NCBI RefSeq assembly: GCF_019679435.2
Contig: NZ_CP139781.1
Location: forward strand, 1,054,001 to 1,118,000
DNA length: 64,000 nt
Direction: 5' to 3'
DNA from: Actomonas aquatica
Lineage (GTDB): Bacteria; Verrucomicrobiota; Verrucomicrobiia; Opitutales; Opitutaceae
Shown here in pieces: positions 54,781 to 63,985 of the stretch (positions within the stretch are counted from its first letter, which is position 1; each line of letters starts with the position of its first letter). The notes beneath the pieces are model-generated. The model did no database searches and was not told the origin of the DNA. It worked only from the letters and a program-made list of their open reading frames with translations. The position numbers and the translations under genes are program-made.

Positions 54781-55304
54781 GGGAGCGCCTCAAACTTCCT
54801 GCCATCTGCGCCCAAGTCAAGCGGGTGACCAACGGAACCATTAACCCTGTAGGTGGAATTCTTGGGCGGATAGATTCGAACGGTAGCTGTTTTACGGCGC
54901 GACTTTGCCGCGTAATCCTAACACCTAAATCCTTACCAAGGGCGCACGTTAGCATCAGCCCTTCGCGTGCCTCCACGACCTTCCCCGGTTCCCGTTCGAA
55001 AGGCCGGCTGAAGACCGGCCCTACGCCACCCCTTCAAAGTCGCGGCTGCGCCGCCCTAAATCCTAACACCTCCCCCTTAAAACCGCCCCCCCTTAAAACC
55101 TAACACCTCCCGCAGACCCGCCCCCCACCTCGGCGCTGCAGCGCTCCCGCCCAAAGCCCAGATTCGGCTTTTATGATGTATTTTACCCTTTTTACTAAAC
55201 TTTACTGTTTGACTCCCCCTTGAATCAGCTCTCGCTTCCGCCTCCAATAACCTTTCACTCAACGGCTTTCCTGCCTGCGTGACCGGGGATTACCGCGAAA
55301 CGAT
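54781..55304. repeat. Divergent spacer before cysD with TCCTAAN text
   Basis: Period-7/8 units such as AATCCTAACACCTAAATCC (54911-54935) and CCTAAATCCTAACACC (55053-55070), a GCCGGCTGAAGACCGGC hairpin (about 55003-55019) and CGGCGCTGCAGCGC. The last 140 bp (55160-55300) is AT-rich (TTTTATGATGTATTTTACCC) and probably holds the cysD promoter; exact boxes are not resolved. Confidence 0.6.
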
Positions 55305-56210
55305 ATGTCAAATTACACCGTAAACCATCTCCAGCACCTCGAATCCGAGGCCATCTACGTGCTGCGTGAAACCGCCGCCCAGTTCGGACGTCCGGTGCTG
55401 CTCTTTTCTGGAGGCAAGGACTCCATCGTCGTCGCCCACTTGGCCAAGAAGGCGTTCTGGCCGGGCAAGATGCCGTTTCCGCTGATGCACGTGGATACCG
55501 GCCACAACTTCGCCGAAACCATCGACTATCGGGATCAGTTCGTCGCTGACGTCGGGGCCAACCTGGTCGTCGCGTCCGTCCAGAAGTCCATCGATGAGGG
55601 CCGCGTGCAGGAGGAAAAGGGCCCCAACGCCTCCCGCAATGGCCTGCAGACCGTGACCTTGCTCGACGCCATCGAGGAGCACGAATTCGACTGCGCCATC
55701 GGCGGTGCCCGCCGCGACGAGGAAAAGGCCCGCGCCAAGGAGCGTTTTTTCTCCCATCGCGATGAGTTTGGCCAATGGGACCCGAAGAACCAGCGCCCCG
55801 AGCTCTGGAACCTCTTCAACGGCCGCAAGGCCCCCGGTGAACACTTCCGCGTCTTCCCGCTCTCCAACTGGACCGAGATGGATGTATGGCAATACATCAA
55901 GCAGGAGAACATCCCCCTGCCCTCCATCTACTTCACCCACGAGCGTGAAGTCATCCGCCGCGGCGGCACGTGGCTGGCCGTGACCGACTTCATCACGCCG
56001 CAACCCGACGAGGTCGTCGAAACCCGCCAGGTGCGCTTCCGCACCGTCGGTGACGCCACCTGCACCGGCGCGGTCGAATCCCCCGCCGCCTCCATCGACG
56101 ACGTCATCGCCGAAGTCGCCGCCGCCCGCCAAACCGAACGCGGCACGAGAGCCGACGACAAACGCAGCGACACCGCCATGGAAGACAGAAAGAAAGCCGG
56201 CTATTTCTGA
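55305..56210 (+). CDS. cysD: Sulfate adenylyltransferase subunit 2
   Basis: The catalytic subunit of ATP sulfurylase: ATP plus sulfate to adenosine 5'-phosphosulfate (APS). A 301-residue protein of the PAPS reductase-like superfamily. The PP-loop is LLFSGGKDSIVVAHLAKKAF (about residue 34), followed by MHVDTGHNFAETIDYRD and CAIGGARRDEEKARAKER. It starts the cysDNQC set. No sulfate-transport or sulfite-reductase genes accompany it, consistent with use for sulfation. Confidence 0.96.
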   Translation: MSNYTVNHLQHLESEAIYVLRETAAQFGRPVLLFSGGKDSIVVAHLAKKAFWPGKMPFPLMHVDTGHNFAETIDYRDQFVADVGANLVVASVQKSIDEGRVQEEKGPNASRNGLQTVTLLDAIEEHEFDCAIGGARRDEEKARAKERFFSHRDEFGQWDPKNQRPELWNLFNGRKAPGEHFRVFPLSNWTEMDVWQYIKQENIPLPSIYFTHEREVIRRGGTWLAVTDFITPQPDEVVETRQVRFRTVGDATCTGAVESPAASIDDVIAEVAAARQTERGTRADDKRSDTAMEDRKKAGYF

Positions 56211-56282
56211 GCGTGGTCGGACCACGCGGTTTAAAGGTGAGAAGGTAAAAGGTGTGCCCAAGCACAAGGTGAGAATACAGCC
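56211..56282 (+). repeat. Purine-rich arm after cysD
   Basis: After the stop come a CGTGGTCGGACCACG palindrome, then AAGGTGAG and AAGGTAAA units (56234-56250), a GTGCCCAAGCAC palindrome and AAGGTGAG again. It is the inverted counterpart of the CTTCCTCACCTT array at 56671-56720. No Shine-Dalgarno sequence is evident for the next gene. Confidence 0.7.
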
Positions 56283-56645
56283 ATGTCGTTCGCTGAGCGT
56301 TTCGAGAACTTGGAAATCTGGCAGCAGGCTCAGGAGCTCGCCGTCCAGATCTACTCTGAGTTCGGAGCATCCTCTCCTTCCGCTCGCGACCTTCGCTTCA
56401 ACAGCCAAATTCAAGCGGCGGCCGTCTCCATCTCCAACAATATCGCAGAAGGATTTGATTCCGGTTCGAATCCTGAATTCGCCCGCTTCCTCCGCATCGC
56501 GAAACGCTCATGCGCCGAAGTTCGCAGCATGTTCTATCTAGCGGTACGTCTAAACTACCTTTCGTCAGCCCGATCCGGCGAGCTCCGCAACGACGCCGAA
56601 GTTCTCTCTAAACGCATCGCGGCCTTCACTCGCACCCTCAAGTAA
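56283..56645 (+). CDS. Four-helix-bundle protein (23S rRNA intervening-sequence protein family)
   Basis: A 120-residue protein with the family pattern: FENLEIWQQAQELAVQIYSE, then SQIQAAAVSISNNIAEGFD, and FARFLRIAKRSCAEVRSMF. It lies between cysD and cysN, which normally are adjacent, and is flanked by inverted period-8/9 arms. It shares fold and family but only moderate sequence similarity with the copy at 30734, so the two are not recent duplicates. Function unknown; no role in sulfate activation is expected. Confidence 0.92.
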   Translation: MSFAERFENLEIWQQAQELAVQIYSEFGASSPSARDLRFNSQIQAAAVSISNNIAEGFDSGSNPEFARFLRIAKRSCAEVRSMFYLAVRLNYLSSARSGELRNDAEVLSKRIAAFTRTLK

Positions 56646-56736
56646 CGCCTCAGCCACCTTTCGCGAAGCGTGCCTTCCCACTTCCTCACCTTCCCACCTT
56701 ACGCGCCAGCGTACTTTCCCACCTTCCCACTTTAGA
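56646..56736 (+). repeat. Pyrimidine-rich CTTCCCAC leader of cysN
   Basis: CTTCCCA, CTTCCTCAC, CTTCCCAC and CTTACGCGCC units about 8-9 nt apart run to the cysN ATG, with a second TTTCCCACC block next to it. A TTCGCGAA core and CGCGCCAGCG lie between. No Shine-Dalgarno sequence. Confidence 0.7.
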
Positions 56737-58005
56737 ATGAGTACCACGAATTACACTGACATGGAACTGCTCCGCTTCACTACGGCGGGGTCCGTCGATG
56801 ACGGGAAGAGCACGCTCATCGGGCGGCTCATGTATGACACCAAGACCATCTTCGAGGACCAACTCGACTCCATCGAGCGCACCTCCAAGCAGCGCGGCGA
56901 CGGCCACCTCGACCTCGCCCTGCTCACCGATGGTCTGCGCGCCGAGCGCGAACAGGGCATCACCATCGATGTGGCCTACCGCTACTTCGCCACGCCGCGC
57001 CGCAAGTTCATCATCTCCGACACGCCCGGCCACATCCAATACACCCGCAACATGGTCACCGGCGCCTCCACCGCCAACCTGGCCATCATCCTGGTCGACG
57101 CGCGCAAGGGTGTCATCGAGCAGACCTGCCGCCACTCCTTCATCGCCTCCCTGCTCGGCATCAAACACATCACCGTCGCCGTGAACAAGATGGACCTGAT
57201 CGACTTCGACCAGGCCAAGTTCGACGAGATCGTGCGCGCCTACAAGGACTTCGCCAGCCGCCTCGACGTGCCGGAAATCACCTTCATCCCGATCAGCGCC
57301 CTGCACGGCGACAACGTGGTCGAGAAGTCGGCCAACACGCCATGGTATCAAGGCCCGACCCTGCTCTACCATCTCGAGACGGTTTACATCGGCACCGACG
57401 CCAACCACGTCGACCCGCGCTTCCCGGTCCAATACGTCATCCGCCCCCACTCCGACGAGTGGCATGACTTCCGCGGCTTCGCCGGCCGCGTCGCCAGCGG
57501 CGTCTTCAAACCGGGCGACGACGTCACCGTGCTGCCCTCCGGCTTCAACGCCAAGATCAAGGCCATCCACACGCACGACGGTGAACTCGACGAGGCTTTC
57601 GCCCCGCACTCCGTCGCCATCACCCTCGACCGCGAGATCGACATCTCCCGCGGCGACATGCTGGCCAAGCCCAACAACCAGCCGACGGTCGGCCAGGACA
57701 TCGACCTCATGATCTGCTGGTTCTCCGAAAAGAAGAGCCTCGCCCCGCGCGGCAAATACCTCCTGCGCCACACCAGCAAGGAGTGCCGCGCCGTCGTCCG
57801 CGACGTGCACTACAAAGTCGACGTCAACACCCTCCACAAACACGAGGACGACAAGACGGTCAGCCTGAACGACATCGCCCGCATCACCCTGCGCACCTCC
57901 GCCCCCCTCTTCTACGACTCCTACCGCAAAAACCGCATCACCGGCTCCATCATCCTCGTCGACGAATTTTCCAACGAGACCGTGGCCGCCGGAATGATCC
58001 GGTAG
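56737..58005 (+). CDS. cysN: Sulfate adenylyltransferase subunit 1 (GTPase)
   Basis: The regulatory GTPase of ATP sulfurylase; GTP hydrolysis drives APS formation. A 422-residue EF-Tu-like protein with G1 GSVDDGKSTLIGRL, the ITIDVAYRYF switch, G3 DTPGHIQY and G4 NKMD. The usual C-terminal APS kinase domain is absent, and a separate cysC follows. It needs CysD, encoded upstream of the inserted four-helix-bundle gene. Confidence 0.96.
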   Translation: MSTTNYTDMELLRFTTAGSVDDGKSTLIGRLMYDTKTIFEDQLDSIERTSKQRGDGHLDLALLTDGLRAEREQGITIDVAYRYFATPRRKFIISDTPGHIQYTRNMVTGASTANLAIILVDARKGVIEQTCRHSFIASLLGIKHITVAVNKMDLIDFDQAKFDEIVRAYKDFASRLDVPEITFIPISALHGDNVVEKSANTPWYQGPTLLYHLETVYIGTDANHVDPRFPVQYVIRPHSDEWHDFRGFAGRVASGVFKPGDDVTVLPSGFNAKIKAIHTHDGELDEAFAPHSVAITLDREIDISRGDMLAKPNNQPTVGQDIDLMICWFSEKKSLAPRGKYLLRHTSKECRAVVRDVHYKVDVNTLHKHEDDKTVSLNDIARITLRTSAPLFYDSYRKNRITGSIILVDEFSNETVAAGMIR

Positions 58006-58333
58006 ACACGGGCTCGTTGGTCTAAAAGTCGGAATGTCTTAAAGTCTTAAGGTCACCAGCAGCGGCTTGCCTGCCTCAGGCATGGCTTAGCCGCGACCGA
58101 GAAAAACGGGGCGCGGGCCCTCCCGCAGTTTCGACCTCCGGACCTTTAGACTAAATGACCTTTAGACCCCAGCGCATCGCGCCGGTGGGGCGCGGGCCCG
58201 CCCGCCCCCTGCATTATCGAATGCGGCCGAGCCGCCGCTGATGACTTTTAGACTTGGGACATTAAGACATTTAGACTCCTCCAAACGGCCCACCCGGCCT
58301 TGAACGGGAGCAACCACAACAAATTTCACCGCC
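58006..58333. repeat. Inverted pair of period-8 arms between cysN and cysQ
   Basis: The purine-rich arm (58020-58057: GTCTAAAA, GTCGGAAT, GTCTTAAA, GTCTTAAG, GTCACC) begins 15 bp after the cysN stop. The pyrimidine-rich arms at 58133-58170 (GACCTCCG, GACCTTTA, GACTAAAT, GACCTTTA) and 58243-58280 (one 7-nt unit) face it. GCGGCTTG/GGCTTAGCCGC and CGCGCCGG hairpin pieces lie between them. Confidence 0.85.
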
Positions 58334-59107
<774 letters not shown>

Positions 59108-59308
59108 CCGTAGTCGGTTAAAAGTATGAGGGTGGGAAGGTACCGGCGCGATACGCCGGCAAAGTAAAAAGGTGTAGCTTCCAAACACGCCCCCTCCCAC
59201 ACTCCATCACGCCACTCTACGCGCCAGCACCTCCTCCCACTACCCCACCTTCTGACCTTACGCGAGAGACGTACTTTCCCACCTTGCACGAAGCGCACCT
59301 TCCCCCCC
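59108..59308. repeat. Inverted pair of CCCACCTT-family arms between cysQ and cysC
   Basis: Purine-rich part: AGTATGAG, GGTGGGAA, GGTACCGG (59123-59146), a CCGGCGCGATACGCCGG hairpin (59143-59159) and AAAAAGGTG. Pyrimidine-rich part: CCTCCCAC, CCCCACCTT, CTGACCTTACGCG and TTTCCCACCTT (59232-59305), ending in CCCCCCC directly before the cysC ATG. Confidence 0.7.
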
Positions 59309-59896
59309 ATGAACCATCTCTACACCATCCACGACCGCCTTGTATCCCGTGCTGAAAAAGAGCAACGGCTCGGCCAGCGCGGACAGGTGATCTGGTTCTA
59401 CGGCCTGAGCGGTTCGGGCAAGTCCACCATCGCCGCCGCGCTCGAACGCGAACTCCACGAAGCCGGTCGATTCACCAAGGTGCTCGACGGCGACAACATC
59501 CGCAGCGGCCTCAACGCCAACCTCGGCTTCTCCGACGACGATCGCCGCGAAAACATCCGCCGCATCGCCGAAGTCGCCAAACTCTTCGCCGACACCGGAC
59601 TCATCACGCTGGTGAGTTTCATCACGCCCAAACGTGAACTCCGCGCCCTCGCTCGCGAAGTCCTCGGCGAAACCGATCTGACGCTCGTCTACGTGAAGGC
59701 CTCGTTCGAGACCTGCCAGCAACGCGACCCCAAAGGCCTCTACGCCAAGGTCGCCGCCGGCCAGGTGAAGCAGTTCACCGGCAAGGATTCCGGCTTCGAA
59801 GAACCCACCGCCGACGACACCAATATCGTCATCGACACCGAAGCCCAAGACCTACCCGCCTGCGTCGCACAAGCGCAAACGCTGCTGCGCGGCTAA
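59309..59896 (+). CDS. cysC: Adenylylsulfate (APS) kinase
   Basis: Phosphorylates APS at the 3' position to give PAPS, the sulfate donor. A 195-residue P-loop enzyme: FYGLSGSGKSTIAAALE (Walker A), LDGDNIRSGLNANLGF, and the FITPKRELR segment before the lid. Standard length. As a stand-alone enzyme here it complements the CysN that lacks the kinase domain. Confidence 0.97.
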   Translation: MNHLYTIHDRLVSRAEKEQRLGQRGQVIWFYGLSGSGKSTIAAALERELHEAGRFTKVLDGDNIRSGLNANLGFSDDDRRENIRRIAEVAKLFADTGLITLVSFITPKRELRALAREVLGETDLTLVYVKASFETCQQRDPKGLYAKVAAGQVKQFTGKDSGFEEPTADDTNIVIDTEAQDLPACVAQAQTLLRG

Positions 59897-60191
59897 CGCC
59901 GCGCACGTCGGAAGGTCTTAAAGTCCTAAGGTCTGAAAGTCACCACCGACGCGGCTGCGCCGCGACCTATAAATATGGAGTGTGGGTCCTCCCTCAGACT
60001 CGACAACTAGAGCTTGGGGCACTTCGCCCCTTAAGACTCCGGCACATCGCGCCGGTGGGGTGCGGGTCCTCCCGCAGACTCGACCTTTAGACCTTAAGAC
60101 CTTCGACCTTTAGACCCACCTGTCCCCGGCTTGCCGCGGCAAAGCCGCCGCTAGCGACCTTTAGACTTTTAGACACTCCGACCTTTAGACC
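59897..60191. repeat. Period-8 arms between convergent cysC and epimerase
   Basis: Purine-rich arm 59907-59944 (GTCGGAAG, GTCTTAAA, GTCCTAAG, GTCTGAAA, GTCACC) follows the cysC stop by 10 bp; pyrimidine-rich arms at 60074-60115 and 60156-60191 (GACCTTTA, GACTTTTA, GACACTCC, GACCTTTA) lead to the end of the convergent gene, for which they are the purine-rich downstream form. GCGGCTGCGCCGC hairpin pieces lie between. Confidence 0.85.
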
Positions 60192-60238
60192 GTTGGTTGC
60201 GGGGCATCCGCCTCAAAGGCGGATGCCCCGCAACCAAC
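60192..60238 (-). terminator. 22-bp perfect hairpin spanning the epimerase stop
   Basis: 60192-60213 and 60217-60238 are exact reverse complements with a 3-nt loop (CAA). The right arm encodes the last residues of the epimerase (WLRGIRL); the left arm lies just after its stop codon, so the gene's final bases have an inverted copy outside. No T-tract follows, so termination is possible but unproven. Confidence 0.55.
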
Positions 60239-61286
60239 TGCGATTCGCCTGATACCACTCCGCCATGCGCCGGAAGCCGTCTTCGGGTTTTACCGTCGGC
60301 GCCCAGCCGAGCAATCGCTCCGCCTTGCTGACGTCCGCCGCCGTGTCCTGCATGTCGCCGCCGTGGAAGGGTTGTTGATCAATGATCGCCCGCTTGCCCA
60401 AGGCCTCTTCAAACAGCGCGATCAATCGCCGGATCGACATCGGCGTATTGCCCCCGCCCAGATTGATCACCTCGTAACCGAGCGGCCGCAGCGCCGCGAC
60501 CGTGCCGGCGACAATGTCGTCCACATGGGTGAAATCGCGCGTCTGACTCCCGTCGCCGTAAAGCGTGAGCGGCGTGCCTTCATCGATCCACTTCAAGAAA
60601 CGCAGCGGACTCATGTCCGGCCGACTTGCCGGACCATACACGGTGAAATAACGCAGCACCGAAACGTCGATGCCGTGCAGGTGGTGAAACGAATACGCCA
60701 TCGCCTCCGCCGCGAGTTTTGAGGCCGCATACGGCGAAAGCGGACGGTTCACGTTGTGCGTCTCCACAAACGGCGCCGGGGCGCCCGCATAGAGCGACGA
60801 CGACGAAGCCAGCACGTATTTGTTCACGCCGGATTTGCTCATCGCCTGCAGCAGATTCACCGAACCGGAAACATTGGTGGAGGCATACAACTCCGGGTGT
60901 TCGACCGAATATCGGACCCCGGCGCGCGCCGCCAAATTGATCACGGCGTCGAAGCGGTAATCCGCAAACAAACGATTCACCGCGGCCGAGTCCTCGACCT
61001 CGAGCGCCTTGAAGGTGAAGGCGCCATGCACCTCCTCGATGCCCGCGAACGCCGAATCTGTGGGGGAAGGACCGAGCCGGCTGCCGTCGCCCCCCAGCAA
61101 CAGATCCAACCGGTAGTCTTTGAGGCGAACATCGTAGTAGGTGTTGAGGTTATCCACCCCCACCACCCGGTGACCCGCGGCCAACAAGGCCCGGGCTGTG
61201 TGCGAGCCGATGAAACCCGCCACCCCGGTCAACAGAATCGTCCGGGGTGAAGGAGTGAAGGAAGAGGGGTCTTTCGCCAAAGCCAT
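60213..61286 (-). CDS. NAD-dependent nucleotide-sugar epimerase (GalE/UDP-glucuronate 4-epimerase-like)
   Basis: A 357-residue extended SDR enzyme. The NAD motif is TGVAGFIGSHTARALLAAGH; VDNLNTYYDVRLKDYRLDLL resembles UDP-glucuronate 4-epimerases. The catalytic Tyr-Lys is in YAASKLAAE, with the active-site Ser in LASSSSLYAG. It should epimerise a UDP-hexose or UDP-uronate at C4, supplying sugars for the exopolysaccharide. Substrate assignment is tentative. Confidence 0.9.
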   Translation of the reverse strand: MALAKDPSSFTPSPRTILLTGVAGFIGSHTARALLAAGHRVVGVDNLNTYYDVRLKDYRLDLLLGGDGSRLGPSPTDSAFAGIEEVHGAFTFKALEVEDSAAVNRLFADYRFDAVINLAARAGVRYSVEHPELYASTNVSGSVNLLQAMSKSGVNKYVLASSSSLYAGAPAPFVETHNVNRPLSPYAASKLAAEAMAYSFHHLHGIDVSVLRYFTVYGPASRPDMSPLRFLKWIDEGTPLTLYGDGSQTRDFTHVDDIVAGTVAALRPLGYEVINLGGGNTPMSIRRLIALFEEALGKRAIIDQQPFHGGDMQDTAADVSKAERLLGWAPTVKPEDGFRRMAEWYQANRSWLRGIRL

Positions 61287-61797
61287 GTCGCGAGCCCACT
61301 ACCACGCCGCACCGACGCCCCCCGCACAAGCCGGAAACACCAAGTCGACGCGGACGCCGCCGCCGGCGGAGCCGGCGTTAGGTGTTGGGTGTTAGGCGGT
61401 AGGCTTTCAGCTTTTTACGGTGCTCTGCCTCTCGGCGTAGGCCGCGAGCTCGCTCGCCCTAATGTTGCCCCTCGGTCCCAGCGATAGGCGGCAGGATATA
61501 AGCTTTCAGCCACCAGCTAGCCACTCCACCGCAACACGCGGGCGACACGCCCGCGGCTACAACCAAACCCCAGTGTAGGTGCTGCCACCTGCCCCGCGAC
61601 TGCGGTGGTCTCGGCCGCTCTCCATGCCGCTGGGCTCTGCGAAAATCTGCGTTCTCTGCGGTTAAGAAACCTCTGCCTTCCCGTGCACTACCCCCGCGGC
61701 ACGCCGCAAGCGGCGGCTCTTGTTGCTACATCGGTCCGGCCGCCCCCCGCCCCACCGGTCCTCTCCACCTTTTTTGCGAGGAGAAACACCACATAAT
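61287..61797. repeat. Mosaic of spacer repeat modules
   Basis: GCCGCCGCCGGCGGAGCCGG palindrome text (61355), period-7 text 61378-61410 (GTTAGGT, GTTGGGT, GTTAGGC, GGTAGGC), GGCCGCGAG module, TTTCAGC text, the CGCGGG hairpin (61535) and a diverged long-form palindrome with the GACTGCGG insert (61574-61623). No gene is seen. Confidence 0.7.
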
Positions 61798-62046
61798 GCT
61801 GCACCGGGGGGGTCTCATCCAATCAGACGCCTCCCCCCCCGCATTGAGGATCGAAAAACTGCCTTCCGCTGGACCGGGGGGGTCTCATCCAATCAGACGC
61901 CTCCGACCCCGCATTGGGGATCGAAAAACTGCCTTCCGCTGCACCGGGGGGGGTCTCATCCAATCAGACGCCTCCCCCCCCCCGCATTGGGGATCGAAAA
62001 ACTGCCTTCCGCTGGACCGGGGGGGGCTCATCCAATCAGACGCCCC
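61798..62046. repeat. Tandem array of 70-bp units that can form hairpins
   Basis: Units start at 61798, 61868, 61938 and 62011 (lengths 70, 70, 73, last one partial). Each has a G run, GTCTCATCCAATCAGAC, GCCT and a C run, then CCCCGCATTGGGGATCG and CTGCCTTCCGCTG. The G and C runs can pair around a GTCT/AGAC inner stem. Unit lengths and the shifting frames argue against coding. Confidence 0.9.
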
Positions 62047-62578
62047 GTCTCCTTTCTCGTTCATTTCCTGTTACTTACGGACCATCGCAATAAAACACCT
62101 CCCATCTTAGCCTCGAACGCACTTGGGGAAGCACCGTCCCAAAGCCCACCGGGACCGCCAAAAGTCAGGCTCTACGCTCGTCCCTAGTCCCCCTAAAAAC
62201 CCCGGTTGATGGCGTCGCGACGCGAGATCCCACCCTCGGGGTGGCCCCTGCCGCCCACTCCCCCCGCACAAGCCGGACATTCCACGTAGGGTCGGTCTTC
62301 AGACGCCCCTCAATCCTGCCCCTCCGCGTAGGCTGCGAGCTCGCTCGTGCTCCCTCTGCCCGCGCGACCATTCGGTTAAAACACTCTTCAAGGAAACTTA
62401 TCCCACTATTTACCATGTATTTGTATTATCCCCCATCGCGGAAACCACGGCGCCCTAGGCCCTGCAAGAGGAAACCAGCCCGCCTGCGAACTCCCAGCGC
62501 AGGTCGCCATAATTACTGTGACGGCGCCCCCAACACCTCACGCGCCGCCACAAAATAACCTGTGCTATATCTATCAAT
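62047..62578. other. Spacer before the unknown gene pair
   Basis: A GCGTAGGCTGCGAGCTCGC module lies at about 62325-62352. The last 200 bp are more AT-rich in places (TACCATGTATTTGTATTATC at 62410-62430) and may hold a promoter; no boxes were identified. No gene is supported. Confidence 0.5.
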
Positions 62579-63145
62579 ATGCCGGCGAAAAAGAATCTTC
62601 CTCATCAGAATGCAACGACTGTCCACGATGGTCAGCACCACAGGCACACGTCGCCGTTTAGCAGCGTGACCATCATGCCCACGGATGAGCCCCCCCCGGT
62701 GGGCTCGCCACAATATGGGACGATGACACCTCTGCCCCTAACCTCCACCGCCCGATCAATACGAACGCCTAACCAAATAGACCTTGCCCTGGAGTGTCCT
62801 CCGCCGGACTACCCGGAGTTGGTCGCCAAATGGAAAGCGAGTGGTCACCGCTGCGAGCTCACGCTCCTGCATCCGCACCAGCGCAGCAACGGGAACTCCT
62901 ACGCAGTGCGACTGCCGCGCAAATGTGGCCGCGGGAAAAATCGCCAGATTTCCCTCTCGACCACGTGCCATGCCACGGCCTCGGCACGTCGCTTCGAGTT
63001 GATGCGCGGCATCCTTGCAGGTCAGGACATCGACCCGTTGACCAAGAGCTGGCGGCACAACCTCGTAAGCGAAGCCAATCTGGTCCGCCAGTTTCCCGAT
63101 CTTTTTGTCGCTGAGCCCTCCGATGAAAGGAAGCAGGTAGCATGA
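62579..63145 (+). CDS. Hypothetical protein, first gene of an ATGA-coupled pair
   Basis: A 188-residue protein I do not recognise. The first 60 residues are Ser/Thr/Pro-rich and probably unfolded; the rest is basic with VRLPRKCGRGKNRQISLSTT and NLVRQFPDLFVAEP. It could bind nucleic acid or a partner protein, by composition only. The start could be later (for example Met 33). Its stop overlaps the start of the next gene (ATGA), so the two are probably translated together. Confidence 0.6.
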   Translation: MPAKKNLPHQNATTVHDGQHHRHTSPFSSVTIMPTDEPPPVGSPQYGTMTPLPLTSTARSIRTPNQIDLALECPPPDYPELVAKWKASGHRCELTLLHPHQRSNGNSYAVRLPRKCGRGKNRQISLSTTCHATASARRFELMRGILAGQDIDPLTKSWRHNLVSEANLVRQFPDLFVAEPSDERKQVA

Positions 63146-63966
63146 GCTCCGTCGGTAATCTGCTCGCCGCCATTGCGGCACTCGAGACCCTCACCCACGC
63201 ACAAAAAACAGCGCTCCTGAACGTGGTCCGGAAGCTCGCGAGATGCGCCCTGTGCGACCACACGGGAATTGACTGGTCCATCGCGCTGTCCGTCTCAATG
63301 GGGACCCTTCACCGCACCAAATTGGAGTTCGTCGGACGTCCTCAGAGCGCTGCCGCTCGAGCGAACTTCCCGCGAAAAAATGAGCTGGCGGCCTTCCGAC
63401 GCTGGTATCGGGAGGACGTCGATAGCGATTTTTTCCGCGCGAATGACTGCGTGCTGCCGTCCGGATTCTTGCGATTGGCAACGTCGGCAAACAGCGGAAA
63501 ATTCCACTCCCCGGGGCATCCGTCGGTGAAACCCTACCCCGCGCCTCCGACGGAGCACATCGAGTTGGTTTTTGAGCTCATCGCAATGTGCCTGGCGAAC
63601 CGAAAACCGGACAGCCACTGGCTAATACTCAGTGATTTTTTTGGCGGCAAAGTGATACGGGGGAAGGGGGTCACGCTTAAGGGTCACGAGACCCGGCTCC
63701 TGAAGGTTACTCGCCAGCGGAAAGCCGCGCACGAGGCCAATGAGCTAATAGGCTTTCTCGCGGAGGACCACTTCCGCACGCGCAACCTGCTCAAGGATTT
63801 CGGCCGCGCGTTCCGCTTCACTTTGGCCACACGCGCGGGCCAAGACTACTCCGTCTGCGCAAATGAAGCAGACATGCAGCCAAGTTCCTTCCTCGCGAAA
63901 TTTCAGGACGTTAATTTCCGCGACGAGGAGCTGGAGGAATACCTTCGCCTCGAGGCGCTGCTTTGA
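63142..63966 (+). CDS. Hypothetical protein, second gene of an ATGA-coupled pair
   Basis: A 274-residue protein without a recognised domain. An N-terminal helical part is followed by LARCALCDHTGIDWS (a possible metal-binding CxLC), a middle part with SGKFHSPGHPSVKPYP, and a basic/acidic C-terminus (FQDVNFRDEELEEYLRLEAL). Codon use looks normal for the window. It overlaps the previous gene by 4 bp and another ATG follows 19 bp after its stop. Confidence 0.6.
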   Translation: MSSVGNLLAAIAALETLTHAQKTALLNVVRKLARCALCDHTGIDWSIALSVSMGTLHRTKLEFVGRPQSAAARANFPRKNELAAFRRWYREDVDSDFFRANDCVLPSGFLRLATSANSGKFHSPGHPSVKPYPAPPTEHIELVFELIAMCLANRKPDSHWLILSDFFGGKVIRGKGVTLKGHETRLLKVTRQRKAAHEANELIGFLAEDHFRTRNLLKDFGRAFRFTLATRAGQDYSVCANEADMQPSSFLAKFQDVNFRDEELEEYLRLEALL

Positions 63967-63985
63967 ACGCACCTCAAAACTCACC

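Noticed and set aside
30734-56645. Diversity-generating retroelement (four-helix-bundle proteins as Avd)
   Set aside because: No reverse transcriptase gene and no template/variable repeat pair with adenine-specific differences was seen near either gene.
61798-62046. CRISPR array
   Set aside because: The whole 70-bp unit repeats with no unique spacers, and no cas gene is near.
61796-62110. 104-codon ORF with repeated GGLIQSDASPP-like peptide
   Set aside because: It is the tandem hairpin array; units of 70 and 73 nt shift the frame, so the repeated peptide is not maintained.
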